Part shown: one piece after another, positions 41,912 through 50,959 of the stretch
How the letters are laid out: each line of letters starts with the position of its first letter
Position numbering within the stretch: the first letter of the stretch is position 1
Origin: Candidatus Villigracilis affinis
GTDB taxonomy: Bacteria; Chloroflexota; Anaerolineae; Anaerolineales; Villigracilaceae
Assembly: GCA_016718275.1 (NCBI GenBank)
Contig: JADKEA010000007.1
Location: 14,141 to 78,140 of the forward strand
Direction: 5' to 3'
DNA length: 64,000 bases
The notes under the pieces: model-generated
Databases searched by the model: none
Told to the model about the DNA's origin: nothing
What the model saw: only the letters and a program-made list of their open reading frames with translations
Made by a program: the position numbers and the translations under genes

Positions 41912-43111
41912 GTGTCTATATCTGAGCAAATCGACATTCCACACGAATCCCATTTAAAAATTTTCCTGCGATTCCTTCGTTTTGGATTTCTCGCATGGGG
42001 CGGACCCGTCGCACAGATCGCGATGATCCGACACGAATTGGTTGACGAGGAAAAATGGATCTCGTCTGAAAGATTCAATCGTGTGCTGGCGGTGTATCAA
42101 GTATTGCCCGGCCCCGAGGCACACGAAATTTGCGTGTATTTCGGTATGCTTGCAGGCGGTCGCATCGGCGCGTTTCTTGCTGGCCTCGGCTTTATGACCC
42201 CGGGTTTTTTGCTCATGTTCGCGCTTTCGTGGTTTTACGTCACCTATGGAATCAACTCGCCCATTTTTCAATCTGTTTTTCTTGGAATGCAACCCGCCGT
42301 CGCCGCACTCATCGTCCGCGCGGTGCATCGCATTGGCGGCCACGCCCTGCAGGCAAATAAATGGTTATGGAGCATGGCCTTCCTCGCGGGATTTGCCCAA
42401 CTGCTTCGCATTAATTTCTTGATCACCCTTTTGACAGTTGGATTCGTCTATGCCTTTGCCGAGCGACAGAAGATCCGCTTCGCTCTCACGCTGGCAATTG
42501 CTTTTGTTTTCTCGATCATTTACTTTAACTTTGGCATTCCCCTCAGTGCAGTGACCTTCTCAACAGCCGGGGTCACTGAAACCGCTGCGACCGATCTCGT
42601 CTCCCTTTTTGCGTCTGGTCTGCGCGCGGGACTGCTCACCTTCGGCGGCGCATACACCGCCATCCCGTTCATTCAACATGACGCGGTCGAAGTGGGACAT
42701 TGGCTGACCAATGCCCAATTTCTCGATGGCCTTGCCCTTTCGGGCTTGCTCCCTGCGCCGCTGATCATCTTTTCCACTTTTGTCGGCTACCTCGGTGGAG
42801 GTCCGCTTGGCGCGATTGCCCTCACGGTTGGTATATTTTTACCGGCCTTTGCCTTCACCATCATCGGACACGACTATCTCGAAAAGCTGATCGAAAACAA
42901 ATCCGCTCATGCTTTTTTAGACGGTGTGACAGCGGGTGTTGTCGGCTTGATTGCCGCCACGGCATTGGGCATCCTCAGTGAAACGATCCTCGGGCTGAAC
43001 GCGTGGATCATCTTTAGCCTCGCCCTCCTCACGCTCTTCCTCTCCAAATCAAAATGGACCGTTGCGTGGGTCGTAGCCGCCGCGGGTTTGTTTGGATTGT
43101 TCTTCTTATAA
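41912..43111 (+). CDS. chrA: Chromate transporter family protein (two-domain ChrA)
   Basis: A 399-residue polytopic transporter with two homologous halves, each beginning with the CHR signature: FGFLAWGGPVAQIAMI at about residue 24 and LLTFGGAYTAIPFIQHDAV at about residue 235. Each half has about five to six helices. ChrA-type proteins export chromate or sulfate/organic anions in exchange for protons; family members occur in many bacteria without chromate exposure, so the substrate here is uncertain. The start used is 19 bases after the helicase stop. It is followed at 154 bases by the small membrane protein. Bases 43112-43265 hold no gene. Confidence 0.85.
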   Translation: MSISEQIDIPHESHLKIFLRFLRFGFLAWGGPVAQIAMIRHELVDEEKWISSERFNRVLAVYQVLPGPEAHEICVYFGMLAGGRIGAFLAGLGFMTPGFLLMFALSWFYVTYGINSPIFQSVFLGMQPAVAALIVRAVHRIGGHALQANKWLWSMAFLAGFAQLLRINFLITLLTVGFVYAFAERQKIRFALTLAIAFVFSIIYFNFGIPLSAVTFSTAGVTETAATDLVSLFASGLRAGLLTFGGAYTAIPFIQHDAVEVGHWLTNAQFLDGLALSGLLPAPLIIFSTFVGYLGGGPLGAIALTVGIFLPAFAFTIIGHDYLEKLIENKSAHAFLDGVTAGVVGLIAATALGILSETILGLNAWIIFSLALLTLFLSKSKWTVAWVVAAAGLFGLFFL

Positions 43112-43265
43112 ATCCTTGTATTTTCAAAAAAGACACCCTAAAAAGACTTGGCTCCTTTTCATCTGGCCGTTCGAAGAAGGAAATAAAAGGATGATGATCG
43201 ATTCCTGATTGTTTCCGCCTATAATAAAAATTATAGGCTTTTGATGAAGGTCACGGTAAAAAGAC

Positions 43266-43472
43266 ATGTCCAATTTTTTGTACGCCATTGTCATGATCGT
43301 ACTTGGTTCTTACGGAACCTATATCCTTTTTAGCGAGTTTGTGGAAATGGAGTTCGGCTTCTCCATCCGCCGCATTCTTTTGGTTCTCCGAAGGCGTTGG
43401 TATGCTGTCTTTGCCTTGGCGGTTTCGCTCGCGTTGTTCTTTCATCACCTTATTGATGGGTTGAATTCGTGA
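43266..43472 (+). CDS. Small membrane protein upstream of a histidine kinase
   Basis: A 68-residue protein with two helices, at about residues 4-24 (LYAIVMIVLGSYGTYILFSEF) and 45-62. The middle has a basic loop (RRILLVLRRRW). It is translated one base ahead of the histidine kinase gene and may be its membrane partner. I do not recognise a family. Confidence 0.55.
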   Translation: MSNFLYAIVMIVLGSYGTYILFSEFVEMEFGFSIRRILLVLRRRWYAVFALAVSLALFFHHLIDGLNS

Positions 43473-43473
43473 A

Positions 43474-44871
43474 ATGATCACTCTTTCTGAATTTTTCAGA
43501 CTAAACCGTGAGATCATTCTCTTTGTCTATGGATTGGTCTTTTTTCTTTTGGGATTTGGCATCATCCTGCAAACGCGCCAATCCTCACGGCTTGATTTAG
43601 CGCGCAGCCTGCGCTGGTTGGCGGCCTTTGGCCTTACCCATGGCTTTTACGAATGGGGCGACCTTTTTATCCCCATTCAATCAGAGTATCTCAGCGAAGC
43701 CACCATGCGAGTGTTGTATTTAATCCATAAGATACTTCTGGCGATTTCCTTTATCTGTCTTTTTGAATTTGGTCTCACTGTGCATCCATCCAAACAGCGT
43801 ACCCGCTGGACTATCCATTGGGAATCTGCCGCCTTGCTGGCGCTTTGGATTGGTCTTGTCTTTTTTATCTTCCCCGGCGACCCAAATGATCTTGCTTGGA
43901 GGCGTCTTGCCAATGCGTTGGCGCGTTATTTCATTGGCTTTCCCGGTGGGATGCTAGCTGCGTATGGATTGCGCGCCCATACCTTGCAGCGCATTAAACC
44001 TCTGAATGTGCCGAAGATTGTTCAAGTGTTTCGTATTGCCGGGCTTTCCTTGGGAATTTATGCTGTAATCGGCGGGTTGATCGTACCCCCTGTGAGTTTT
44101 TTTCCAGGTAATCTTGTTAACACAGAAACATTTACTGAATTGCTGGATGTGCCTCCGCTGGTGTTCCGTTCATTGATCGCCATGATCATCACCTTTACCT
44201 TGATACGAGCACTGGAGATTTTCGATCTTGAAACCGAACGTCGTATTGAGCAATTGGAGCAACAACAGATCGTAAACGCCGAGCAGGAGCGCCTCGCCCG
44301 TGATTTGCACGATGGAGCGATCCAAAAAGTTTATACGGCGGGGCTGCTGGTGGAATCTGCAGCACGGCTGGCTGAACCTGAGAGTGAAATGGATAAACGG
44401 CTTAAACGCGCGGTTTCCGCTCTTAGCGATTCGATTTTGGATTTGAGGCGGAATCTGTCCGAGTTGCATGCTCATACCCAGACGATTCAGCAGCCCTTAC
44501 CGGAGCTTTTGCAGAAAGTGGCAGAGAATCCCAATTACAACACGATGGTTCATATCATCATCAAAAATGAATTGCCTGTCGGAAAATTCATTTCAAATGT
44601 GCGTTCGGGGCATTTATTTTCCATTGTTAATGAAGCTATGGCAAACACGGTTCGCCATGCGCATGCGCAAAATGTGACTATTGAAACCCATGACTTGGGT
44701 GAATTCTTGCAGATTCGGATTCGAGATGACGGACAAGGGTTTCCCCCGGAAGTAAAAAATGGATATGGCCTTCGTAATATGCGTGACCGTGCGCGTTTGT
44801 TGAATGGAAAAATCCTGTTTGAAAATGACAAGGGTCTTGTTGTTACCCTCGAAATTCCCTGGAAAGATTGA
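43474..44871 (+). CDS. Sensor histidine kinase (HisKA_3 type)
   Basis: A 465-residue membrane kinase. The N-terminal 250 residues contain about six or seven helices (REIILFVYGLVFFLLGFGII...MIITFTLIRALEIF). The dimerisation and phosphoacceptor motif is ERLARDLHDGAIQKVY, with the His near residue 279. The ATPase lobe has NEAMANTVRHAHAQ, IRDDGQGFPP and GYGLRNMRDRARLLNG. This is the NarX/DesK-type family that pairs with LuxR-type response regulators. The signal is unknown; no extracellular sensor domain is seen, so it may sense within the membrane. The response regulator begins one base after the stop. Confidence 0.92.
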   Translation: MITLSEFFRLNREIILFVYGLVFFLLGFGIILQTRQSSRLDLARSLRWLAAFGLTHGFYEWGDLFIPIQSEYLSEATMRVLYLIHKILLAISFICLFEFGLTVHPSKQRTRWTIHWESAALLALWIGLVFFIFPGDPNDLAWRRLANALARYFIGFPGGMLAAYGLRAHTLQRIKPLNVPKIVQVFRIAGLSLGIYAVIGGLIVPPVSFFPGNLVNTETFTELLDVPPLVFRSLIAMIITFTLIRALEIFDLETERRIEQLEQQQIVNAEQERLARDLHDGAIQKVYTAGLLVESAARLAEPESEMDKRLKRAVSALSDSILDLRRNLSELHAHTQTIQQPLPELLQKVAENPNYNTMVHIIIKNELPVGKFISNVRSGHLFSIVNEAMANTVRHAHAQNVTIETHDLGEFLQIRIRDDGQGFPPEVKNGYGLRNMRDRARLLNGKILFENDKGLVVTLEIPWKD

Positions 44872-44872
44872 G

Positions 44873-45535
44873 ATGAAAAAGATTCGTATTTTGCTTGTTG
44901 ATGACCATGCGCTTGTTCGCCTCGGTTTGATGACCCTGCTCAATGACCAGCCAGATATGGAAGTGGCCGGAGAGGCTAGCACTGCCGCAGAGGCTGTAAA
45001 TGCCGCTGAAAAACTCTCTCCAGATGTCACACTCATGGACATTCGTCTGCCGGGGGAAGGCGGCATCGAAGCCACACGCCAGATCACGGCGCGTTTTCCA
45101 TTGGTCAAGGTGGTGATGCTTACTTCTTTTGCTGATGATGAATTAGTGATGCGCGCCATCAATGCGGGAGCGGTTGGGTATGTGCTGAAACAAGTCGGGA
45201 ACGAAGAACTGATTCGCGCAATCCAGGCCGCAGCGAGGGGTGAATCGGTTCTTGATCCATCCACAACTGCGAGGTTGCTGACAAGAGTCCGCGAGGCAGA
45301 GAGAAAAGCCGAGGAAGATGCCTTCCGCGAAATATCAGACCGGGAAATGGATGTATTGCTGCATCTTGCCAAGGGAAAAACCAATGCTGAAATTGGAAAA
45401 CTGTTGAACCTAAGCGAGAAGACGGTTGGAAACTATGTCAGTTCGATGTTCGAGAAACTGCATTTGAATAACCGTATCGAGCTGGCAGCCTATGCGTATG
45501 AACATCACTTATTTGAAAGAGTCGGCAGAGAATAA
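44873..45535 (+). CDS. NarL/FixJ-family response regulator
   Basis: A 220-residue response regulator. The receiver domain shows ILLVDDHALVRLGLM (acidic pocket), LMDIRLPGEGG (phosphoacceptor Asp near residue 56), MLTSFADDE (switch Thr) and YVLKQVGNEEL (Lys). A coiled-coil linker leads to a LuxR-type HTH: ISDREMDVLLHLAKGKTNAEIGK, LNLSEKTVGNYVSSMFEKLH. The histidine kinase is immediately upstream. Its targets are not known, but the neighbouring EB_dh-type lipoprotein gene is convergent, so not an obvious target. Confidence 0.95.
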   Translation: MKKIRILLVDDHALVRLGLMTLLNDQPDMEVAGEASTAAEAVNAAEKLSPDVTLMDIRLPGEGGIEATRQITARFPLVKVVMLTSFADDELVMRAINAGAVGYVLKQVGNEELIRAIQAAARGESVLDPSTTARLLTRVREAERKAEEDAFREISDREMDVLLHLAKGKTNAEIGKLLNLSEKTVGNYVSSMFEKLHLNNRIELAAYAYEHHLFERVGRE

Positions 45536-45567
45536 AATTCCCCGCAGTGGCCACTGCGGGGAATTTT
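45534..45567. terminator. Bidirectional terminator between convergent genes
   Basis: A perfect 17-bp inverted repeat, AAAATTCCCCGCAGTGG / CCACTGCGGGGAATTTT, with no loop bases between the arms (a real hairpin would open the central CCACTGG bases). It begins inside the stop codon of the response regulator. Confidence 0.8.
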
Positions 45568-45580
45568 ATTAGGGGATGTT

Positions 45581-46753
45581 TTATCGAGGCTTGAAAACGA
45601 GGAAGGAAGGTGCGGTTTGTGTTGCGTGGCGGACCTGTGCATTTTCGAAGATGGCTACGCCAAAGAAGTATTGAGCGGCCAAGTCGGTGAATTCGACATC
45701 GAATTCAGAGGCAGTGTTGAGCAAGCGGCCAAACTCAATTGTCCACATGCCATCGGCCCATACCCATCCCGCAGAGATTTGTCCACGGTCGCCGACGATT
45801 TCAGATTTGACGATGCCGGGGATAATTGTGCCAGCAGGCATGGCATCGAGTTCTTCCTTGGTAAGGGCAACTTTTTCACTGTCGAGAATGTAACCAGGGG
45901 CTCCAGTGGTAAGGTCAATGCTGGGAGAAGTAAAGCCGGGCATGGTCTTGTCGGGAACGGTCTTGGTTGCATCGGCAGGATCGGGCATGCTTGCAAAGTT
46001 GTCTGAATAGCCGCCGCTTTCCTTCGGATCGCTCTTCCGCCCAGCTTCCTTTGCGGTTTCGGCATTGAACTGTGTCCAGTCAAGATATTGATCGTCGATC
46101 TGGTTCAGGTTGCGGACGGATTTCCAGTGCCAGATGTCACCCAATTGGCCTTCGCCAGCGGTGTATTTGTTGCCGTAGGGCTTCAGATCAGGGTTTTCGC
46201 CGTCATGACAGGCTGTGTAGCAGCCCTTGGTTTCAAATTTTTCAATGCTGTTGTTGATCGGCCAGATAAAGGCCAGCTTGTCTTCGTAATTAAGATTATT
46301 GTCTCCGCCTTTGTCGTCTGGGTCTTTATCCTGTTTCCAAGTGCCGTCTTCCTGCTTGACCCACGGATAGCGATACCAGGATTCGGTGGGGTCGGTGTAG
46401 GTGACGAGAAAGTATACGCTATCAGTGGTGTAAACAGCCTTAATATTAACTTTGGTTTCATAACCGCCAAAGCCGCCATCTACATCAACGACGAAATCTT
46501 CGGCATCAGCCCAAAAAGCTTCATCAGCTACGCCGTCGAGCGTGGGAGCAGTATCAACGGGGGAGGCGACAAGTGCGCCTTTAGGGGCATCCCATGCAGG
46601 CATGGGGGGCTCGGTGGGGGCGGGCGCTTCAGTTGCTGGGGCTTCAGTTGCCACAACAGGTGCCTCGGTTGGTTCTGGCGCGGGGGCGCCGCAAGCTGAA
46701 AGGATCAGCGATGCCAGCACAATCAGGGAAATTGCGAACGTAAACTTTTTCAT
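45581..46753 (-). CDS. Lipoprotein with ethylbenzene-dehydrogenase-type haem-binding domain
   Basis: A 390-residue lipoprotein. The signal ends with the lipobox ILSACG, followed by a Pro/Glu/Ala linker (EAPATEAPAPTEPP). The rest resembles the EB_dh/cytochrome c-552-like haem-binding domain: APTLDGVADEAFWADAEDF, FLVTYTDPTESWYRYPW and a c-type haem motif GCYTACHDGENPD. These proteins bind haem and often act as electron carriers or subunits of DMSO reductase-type enzymes. No molybdoenzyme is adjacent. GAGGAG lies 6 bases ahead of the ATG. The frame continues to 46798 but the additional sequence is not signal-like. Confidence 0.82.
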   Translation of the reverse strand: MKKFTFAISLIVLASLILSACGAPAPEPTEAPVVATEAPATEAPAPTEPPMPAWDAPKGALVASPVDTAPTLDGVADEAFWADAEDFVVDVDGGFGGYETKVNIKAVYTTDSVYFLVTYTDPTESWYRYPWVKQEDGTWKQDKDPDDKGGDNNLNYEDKLAFIWPINNSIEKFETKGCYTACHDGENPDLKPYGNKYTAGEGQLGDIWHWKSVRNLNQIDDQYLDWTQFNAETAKEAGRKSDPKESGGYSDNFASMPDPADATKTVPDKTMPGFTSPSIDLTTGAPGYILDSEKVALTKEELDAMPAGTIIPGIVKSEIVGDRGQISAGWVWADGMWTIEFGRLLNTASEFDVEFTDLAAQYFFGVAIFENAQVRHATQTAPSFLVFKPR

Positions 46754-46940
46754 GGTGAACTCCTCTATAAAGATTTTGTGAGAGCGATATATGCACAAAC
46801 TTGTCTTATGAATTTTTCATATATCTTTCATAAGTTTATGCATCTTCCCAAAATGGAGTTAGAGGCGTTCTCCCCTGTTTTGATAGGGGAAGTCAGGTAG
46901 AAAACTCCCCCAAGATCAATTTGAGTACCTTATAGCGGGA

Positions 46941-47456
46941 TTACTTCAATAACTTATACATGAACACGGTCGCATGAAGCTGACCATTGATGCTGCGCGC
47001 ATATTCGGGGATGGTCCCTGCGCGTTGATAGCCAAGTTTTGCATACAGGCTTTCAGATGGGTCGCCTTCGCGTGTATCGAGTACGAGTGTGGTTCTGCCC
47101 GCCTGTCTTGCCTCCTGCTCGATGGCATTCATCAAGGCCTTCGCGATTCCCTGCCCGCGGAAGGAGGTGTGCACCATGAGCTTGGCAATCTCTGCGCGAT
47201 GACTTCCATTTGCGCGGCTGGCCAGGTCAAGCTGAACAGTGCCGGCGAGGTCATCGTCCATTTTTGCCACGAGCAAAATGCGGTGCGGACCTTCGATGGC
47301 TTTGGCGACATCCTGCCAGTAGGCGAGGGCTTCATCCTCCGAAAGCGGAAGCAAAAACCCCACCGATGCGCCGTTTACGACCGCATTCTGCAAAAGTGAG
47401 GTGAGTTTCGGAAGCTCAGGGAGGATAGTTTGGGAAGTGAGTCGCTGGATGTTCAT
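46941..47456 (-). CDS. GNAT family N-acetyltransferase
   Basis: A 171-residue acetyltransferase. The acetyl-CoA loop is MVHTSFRGQGIAKALMNAIEQEA, and the preceding LVAKMDDDLAGTVQLDL strands and the final DTREGDPSESLYAKLGYQRAG match motifs D, A and B. The HRAEIAKLMVH segment resembles PhnO/aminoglycoside-type enzymes but does not settle a substrate. The ATG at 47456 lies six bases after TATAAT on the minus strand (47468-47463), so a leaderless transcript is expected; a longer frame to 47489 would start inside the promoter. Bases 46754-46940, between it and the previous gene, hold no gene. Confidence 0.88.
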   Translation of the reverse strand: MNIQRLTSQTILPELPKLTSLLQNAVVNGASVGFLLPLSEDEALAYWQDVAKAIEGPHRILLVAKMDDDLAGTVQLDLASRANGSHRAEIAKLMVHTSFRGQGIAKALMNAIEQEARQAGRTTLVLDTREGDPSESLYAKLGYQRAGTIPEYARSINGQLHATVFMYKLLK

Positions 47457-47474
47457 TTTCAGATTATAAAAGAA

Positions 47475-47510
47475 AAAAAAGGCAGTCATCGAAAGATGAC
47501 TGCCTTTTTT
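47475..47510 (-). terminator. Terminator after ssb
   Basis: A perfect 16-bp stem AAAAAAGGCAGTCATC / GATGACTGCCTTTTTT with GAAA loop; on the minus strand the hairpin is followed by a T run. It lies 26 bases beyond the ssb stop. Confidence 0.9.
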
Positions 47511-47536
47511 ACCTATTCACTTATTACTTACTGCTC

Positions 47537-47920
47537 TTACGCTTCGTAATCGCCTGGGTCTTCGTCCACTGCCATCATGGGTTCTTCGGCAGGGCGTTTA
47601 TCGAGGAATTCCAGAGATTGGGCTACCACCTTGGTGAAATAGCGGGTTTCACCCTTATCTTCATACTTGTCAGTCTTTAATCGCCCTTCAAGGAAGATGA
47701 GACTGCCTTTCTTCAGATATTCCTGGCAAACCTCGCCGAGGCGGCCCCAGGCTTCGATGTTGACCCACTCGGTGGCTTCTTTTGTTTCGCCGTTCTTGTC
47801 TTTCCAGCGGTTGCTGACGGCAAGGCTGAAATGGGTCACTTTTTTGCCTGTGGGGGTGAATTTGCTTTCGGGGTCTCTGCCCAAACGGCCGATCAACTGG
47901 ACGCGGTTTAGTGTAGGCAT
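47537..47920 (-). CDS. ssb: Single-stranded DNA-binding protein
   Basis: A 127-residue SSB with an N-terminal OB fold: LNRVQLIGRLGRDPESKFTP, FSLAVSNRWKDKNGE, WVNIEAWGRLGEVCQEYLKKG and LIFLEGRLKTDKYED. The C-terminal tail is short and acidic, ending EDPGDYEA rather than the classical DDDIPF-type tip. SSB protects single-stranded DNA in replication and repair. A 20-codon frame with a strong ribosome site overlaps its start. It ends with its own terminator and is not linked to rpsF or rpsR here. Confidence 0.93.
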   Translation of the reverse strand: MPTLNRVQLIGRLGRDPESKFTPTGKKVTHFSLAVSNRWKDKNGETKEATEWVNIEAWGRLGEVCQEYLKKGSLIFLEGRLKTDKYEDKGETRYFTKVVAQSLEFLDKRPAEEPMMAVDEDPGDYEA

Positions 47921-47970
47921 GTCATCCCCGCTTTCGTTTCATGGCTTTTAGATGCTTGTTTACGTGTCAT
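47908..47970 (-). CDS. Possible leader ORF overlapping the ssb start
   Basis: Reading leftwards from 47970, a TAAGGAGACC ribosome site lies ahead of an ATG that opens a 20-codon frame (MTRKQASKSHETKAGMTCLH). Its stop lies 10 bases inside ssb. ssb itself has only GGGGATG ahead of its own start. Reinitiation from this frame could help translate ssb. The evidence is only the ribosome site and the overlap. Confidence 0.35.
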   Translation of the reverse strand: MTRKQASKSHETKAGMTCLH

Positions 47971-48026
47971 TTTGGTCTCCTTATTATCTAAAAGAACAAT
48001 TTGGTTGTGTCGAACAGGGTTATACT

Positions 48027-48245
48027 TTATGAAGACGCTTCGGGGGTCTCCGCGGGTTTGGCTGCTTCGCCTTCAGCGGGGATTCTCTTCAGCACGAGCA
48101 TACCGGTCTTCATTTCGCTGACTGTGTATCCGGCGGGGAGGGCTTCAAGAACGCCTTCCTTGATCTCCTTCGAGAAGAAGAACATCTTGCCTTTGGAATG
48201 CAGGTAGTAGGTGTTACCTTTTGAGTTTGTGTGTGAGTAAGCCAT
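48027..48245 (-). CDS. Small hypothetical protein
   Basis: A 72-residue cytosolic protein: NSKGNTYYLHSKGKMFFFSK, then VLEALPAGYTVSEMKTGMLVLK, then a Pro/Glu/Ala tail. It has the look of a small beta-hairpin protein of a conserved unknown family. AAGGAGAAAA precedes the ATG. It ends about 100 bases upstream of ssb on the same strand, so they may be cotranscribed. Confidence 0.6.
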   Translation of the reverse strand: MAYSHTNSKGNTYYLHSKGKMFFFSKEIKEGVLEALPAGYTVSEMKTGMLVLKRIPAEGEAAKPAETPEASS

Positions 48246-48318
48246 TTTTTCTCCTTATATCTAATTTGGTAATATGAGTGTAGAACAAAGTTTCTAGCCT
48301 GTCAAGTAGGAGAATTGT

Positions 48319-49152
48319 ATGATATCTGTAATTGGTCTAGACGAATTGAGGGCCGCTCGCCTCTCTCTCAAGGGGACAGTGGGTCTGGTCCCGACGATGG
48401 GATATCTGCACGAGGGACATCTTTCCCTGATCCGCCGCGCCAAGGCTGAGTGTGACCATGTGGCGGTGAGCATCTTCGTCAACCCGACCCAGTTTGGCGC
48501 GAACGAGGATCTTTCCAAGTACCCTCGCGACCTTGAACGTGACTTGAGCCTGATCGAGCCTCTCGGCGTGGATTTGGTTTGGAATCCCACCCCTGAGATC
48601 ATGTATCCGACTGGCTACCAGACCTGGGTTGAGGTGGAAGCGATGACTCGTCCGCTGGAAGGTGCGATGAGGCCGACCCATTTCAAGGGTGTGACTACGG
48701 TGGTGGCGAAGCTGTTCAATGCGATCCAGCCGCACAAGGCCTATTTCGGCCAGAAGGATGCCCAACAGGTGGCGGTCATTCGCCAGATGGTCTGGGATCT
48801 GAACTTCCCGCTCGAGGTGGTGGTCTGCCCAACGATGCGCGAAGCGGACGGGCTGGCAATGTCGAGCCGAAACAAGTACCTTGAGGGCGAAGACCGCAAG
48901 GCGGCGGTTGTGTTATTTCAGGCATTGAATGCGGCGAAGGAAGCCTATCAGGGCGGGGAACGCGACGCGGAAATGCTGCGGAGCAGAATGAAGAACGTGC
49001 TCGAAGCTGAGCCGCGCGCGCAGATCCAATATGTTTCGTGTGCCGATTACAACACGCTGGAAGAATTGGAAATTGTGAAGGGTAAAGCCCTGCTTTCGAT
49101 GGCTGTGCTGCTTGGTAAAACGAGGCTGATCGATAACTTTGTGCTGGAGTAG
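48319..49152 (+). CDS. panC: Pantothenate synthetase
   Basis: A 277-residue enzyme that condenses pantoate and beta-alanine with ATP to give pantothenate, the CoA precursor. The ATP-binding motif is VPTMGYLHEGHLSLIRRA (HIGH-like HEGH), IFVNPTQFG follows, and FGQKDAQQVAVIRQM and the KMSKS-like MSSRNKYLE are present. Full family length. AGGAGAATT precedes the ATG. No panB or panD is adjacent; two alpha/beta hydrolases follow directly (two bases and then an ATGA overlap). Confidence 0.97.
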   Translation: MISVIGLDELRAARLSLKGTVGLVPTMGYLHEGHLSLIRRAKAECDHVAVSIFVNPTQFGANEDLSKYPRDLERDLSLIEPLGVDLVWNPTPEIMYPTGYQTWVEVEAMTRPLEGAMRPTHFKGVTTVVAKLFNAIQPHKAYFGQKDAQQVAVIRQMVWDLNFPLEVVVCPTMREADGLAMSSRNKYLEGEDRKAAVVLFQALNAAKEAYQGGERDAEMLRSRMKNVLEAEPRAQIQYVSCADYNTLEELEIVKGKALLSMAVLLGKTRLIDNFVLE

Positions 49153-49154
49153 CG

Positions 49155-50072
49155 ATGACTTCTCGTCAGCGGTTGCTTTTGGTTTTGAAAATTTCAGGTA
49201 GGGCGGTGCTGTTGGTCGGGATCGGCCTTTTGGTTTTGGGGGTGATCGGCGTGTATGACGCTTTACATCCGCCGCGGATCGTGCCCCCGGGATACACGCT
49301 CGTAAAAGAGAATATCGAGTTTCGAAGCGTAGACCTGCTCACCGAGGATGGTGTTCGGCTTTCGGCATGGTACACCCCGCCCGATGACGAACGCAGCGGT
49401 GCAGTCATTTTGCTGGCGCATGGATATGGAGATAATCGCCCCGAGTGGGTGCATGCCATGTTTGCCAAAGGCGGATACGGCGTGCTCTCTTGGGATGCCC
49501 GCGCTCACGGGGAAAGCGGCGGTGAGATCAGTACACTGGGTTATCGTGAAGTATTGGATGTGAAAGCGGCCCTGGATTTTGTACTTGCCCAGCCCGAAAT
49601 AAAGCATGTGGGAGCGTGGGGCGGTTCGATGGGCGGTGCTACCCTGATCCGCGCAACGGCGAGCCTGCCCCAGATCGAAGCCTTGGTGGTGGATAGTTCC
49701 TTTTCGTCTTTGGGGGAGGAGATCGATTTTCTTGCACCGTATCCGTTCGTGAATCCGCTGGCGAAGCTGTTGATGACGTTTGTGCTCGATAACGATCCAT
49801 ATGCCGCCAGCCCGCTTGAGAAAATTGGCGAGATCAGTCCGCGCCCGGTGTACATCATTCAAGGCAGCGGTGACAAAGTGGCTTCACCCGATTCCGCCAA
49901 GGAATTGTACGAAGCCGCAGGCGATCCGCGCTTCTTGTGGGTGGAGGAGGGCGTTCGCCACTTGGGGACGTTCGAAGCCAACCCGCGCCGATATGAGCGA
50001 AGGGTACTTCGTTTCTTTGACGAAGCCTTCTTTGGAGAACTGGTGCGGCAACTTGAGCAGAATCAGCCATGA
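49155..50072 (+). CDS. Membrane-anchored alpha/beta hydrolase
   Basis: A 305-residue hydrolase with an N-terminal membrane helix (AVLLVGIGLLVLGVIGVYDAL). The catalytic region has ILLAHGYGDNRPEW, GVLSWDARAHGESGGEIST and the nucleophile elbow GAWGGSMGGATL. The Asp lies in GSGDKVAS and the His in VRHLG. It starts two bases after panC and its stop overlaps the start of a paralogue (ATGA), so the three form one transcript. These proteins resemble the BAAT/esterase-like family and may act on lipid or acyl-CoA-type esters at the membrane face. Substrate unknown. Confidence 0.85.
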   Translation: MTSRQRLLLVLKISGRAVLLVGIGLLVLGVIGVYDALHPPRIVPPGYTLVKENIEFRSVDLLTEDGVRLSAWYTPPDDERSGAVILLAHGYGDNRPEWVHAMFAKGGYGVLSWDARAHGESGGEISTLGYREVLDVKAALDFVLAQPEIKHVGAWGGSMGGATLIRATASLPQIEALVVDSSFSSLGEEIDFLAPYPFVNPLAKLLMTFVLDNDPYAASPLEKIGEISPRPVYIIQGSGDKVASPDSAKELYEAAGDPRFLWVEEGVRHLGTFEANPRRYERRVLRFFDEAFFGELVRQLEQNQP

Positions 50073-50959
50073 AGACTGGACGCTATTGGCGAAACCTTGT
50101 CCTGACGCTTGCAATTTCGCTTTTAGCTGCCTTTTTGATCTTTCTCGTTTTTGTCAGTGATCAATGGGCACAGGCACGGCTTCATCCCACGCGGGTGATT
50201 CCAAATGAAAAACCGCTTGTCGAGAGCGGAATCCCTTTTCAGGAAATTGAACTCACCACGAAAGATGGCATTGTGCTTTCAGCCTGGTACACACCACCTC
50301 AAAATGGAGTTGTGATACTGGTCGCGCACGGATACAACTCCAGCCGCGATGCGACCTGGCATCTCCTGTTTGCAAAGCATGGATATGGTGTGCTGTCATG
50401 GGATTTTCGCGCACATGGCTTGAGCGGCGGCGATATGTCTACGCTGGGATATTATGAGCAGGCCGATGTGGAAGCCGCGTTGGATTATGTGTTGAATCAG
50501 CCTGGGGTGGAGCACGTTGGCGCATGGGGCGGGTCAATGGGCGCGGCCACGGTCCTTCTCACCGCCGCAAAACGGACAGAGATCGAAGCGGTGGTTAGTG
50601 ACAGTGCCTTTCCCACGTTGGAAGATGTGCTGGCGATCAACATCCCCTTTGGCTTGATGCAGCCGTTCGTGATGTTTTTCGGCGAATATCGCAGTGGCGT
50701 GGATATGGATCTGGTCCGCCCGGTGGATGGGATCGCGCGGATCAGCCCGCGCCCGGTCTTTGTCATTGACGGCTGGCAGGGTGGGGCGATCACGATGAAT
50801 TCACCGTATCGTTTGTACGATGCGGCGAAGGAGCCAAAGCAAATCTGGGTGGAAGATGGCGTGCCGCATTTGGCGATGTATGGCTATTTCCCCGAAGCGT
50901 ATGAAAAAGGGTGGTGGGTTTCTTCGATGAATATCTTTTGGGTATCTCCCCATAAGTGA
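50069..50959 (+). CDS. Membrane-anchored alpha/beta hydrolase (paralogue)
   Basis: A 296-residue paralogue of the preceding gene with the same layout: an N-terminal helix (LVLTLAISLLAAFLIFLVFV), ILVAHGYNSSRDATW, GVLSWDFRAHGLSGGDMST, and the nucleophile GAWGGSMGAATV. The Asp position reads DGWQGG instead of GSGD, so the acidic triad residue is uncertain, while VPHLAMYGY supplies the His. Tandem duplication is the simplest origin. Its TGA stop forms part of an inverted repeat. Confidence 0.83.
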   Translation: MKTGRYWRNLVLTLAISLLAAFLIFLVFVSDQWAQARLHPTRVIPNEKPLVESGIPFQEIELTTKDGIVLSAWYTPPQNGVVILVAHGYNSSRDATWHLLFAKHGYGVLSWDFRAHGLSGGDMSTLGYYEQADVEAALDYVLNQPGVEHVGAWGGSMGAATVLLTAAKRTEIEAVVSDSAFPTLEDVLAINIPFGLMQPFVMFFGEYRSGVDMDLVRPVDGIARISPRPVFVIDGWQGGAITMNSPYRLYDAAKEPKQIWVEDGVPHLAMYGYFPEAYEKGWWVSSMNIFWVSPHK

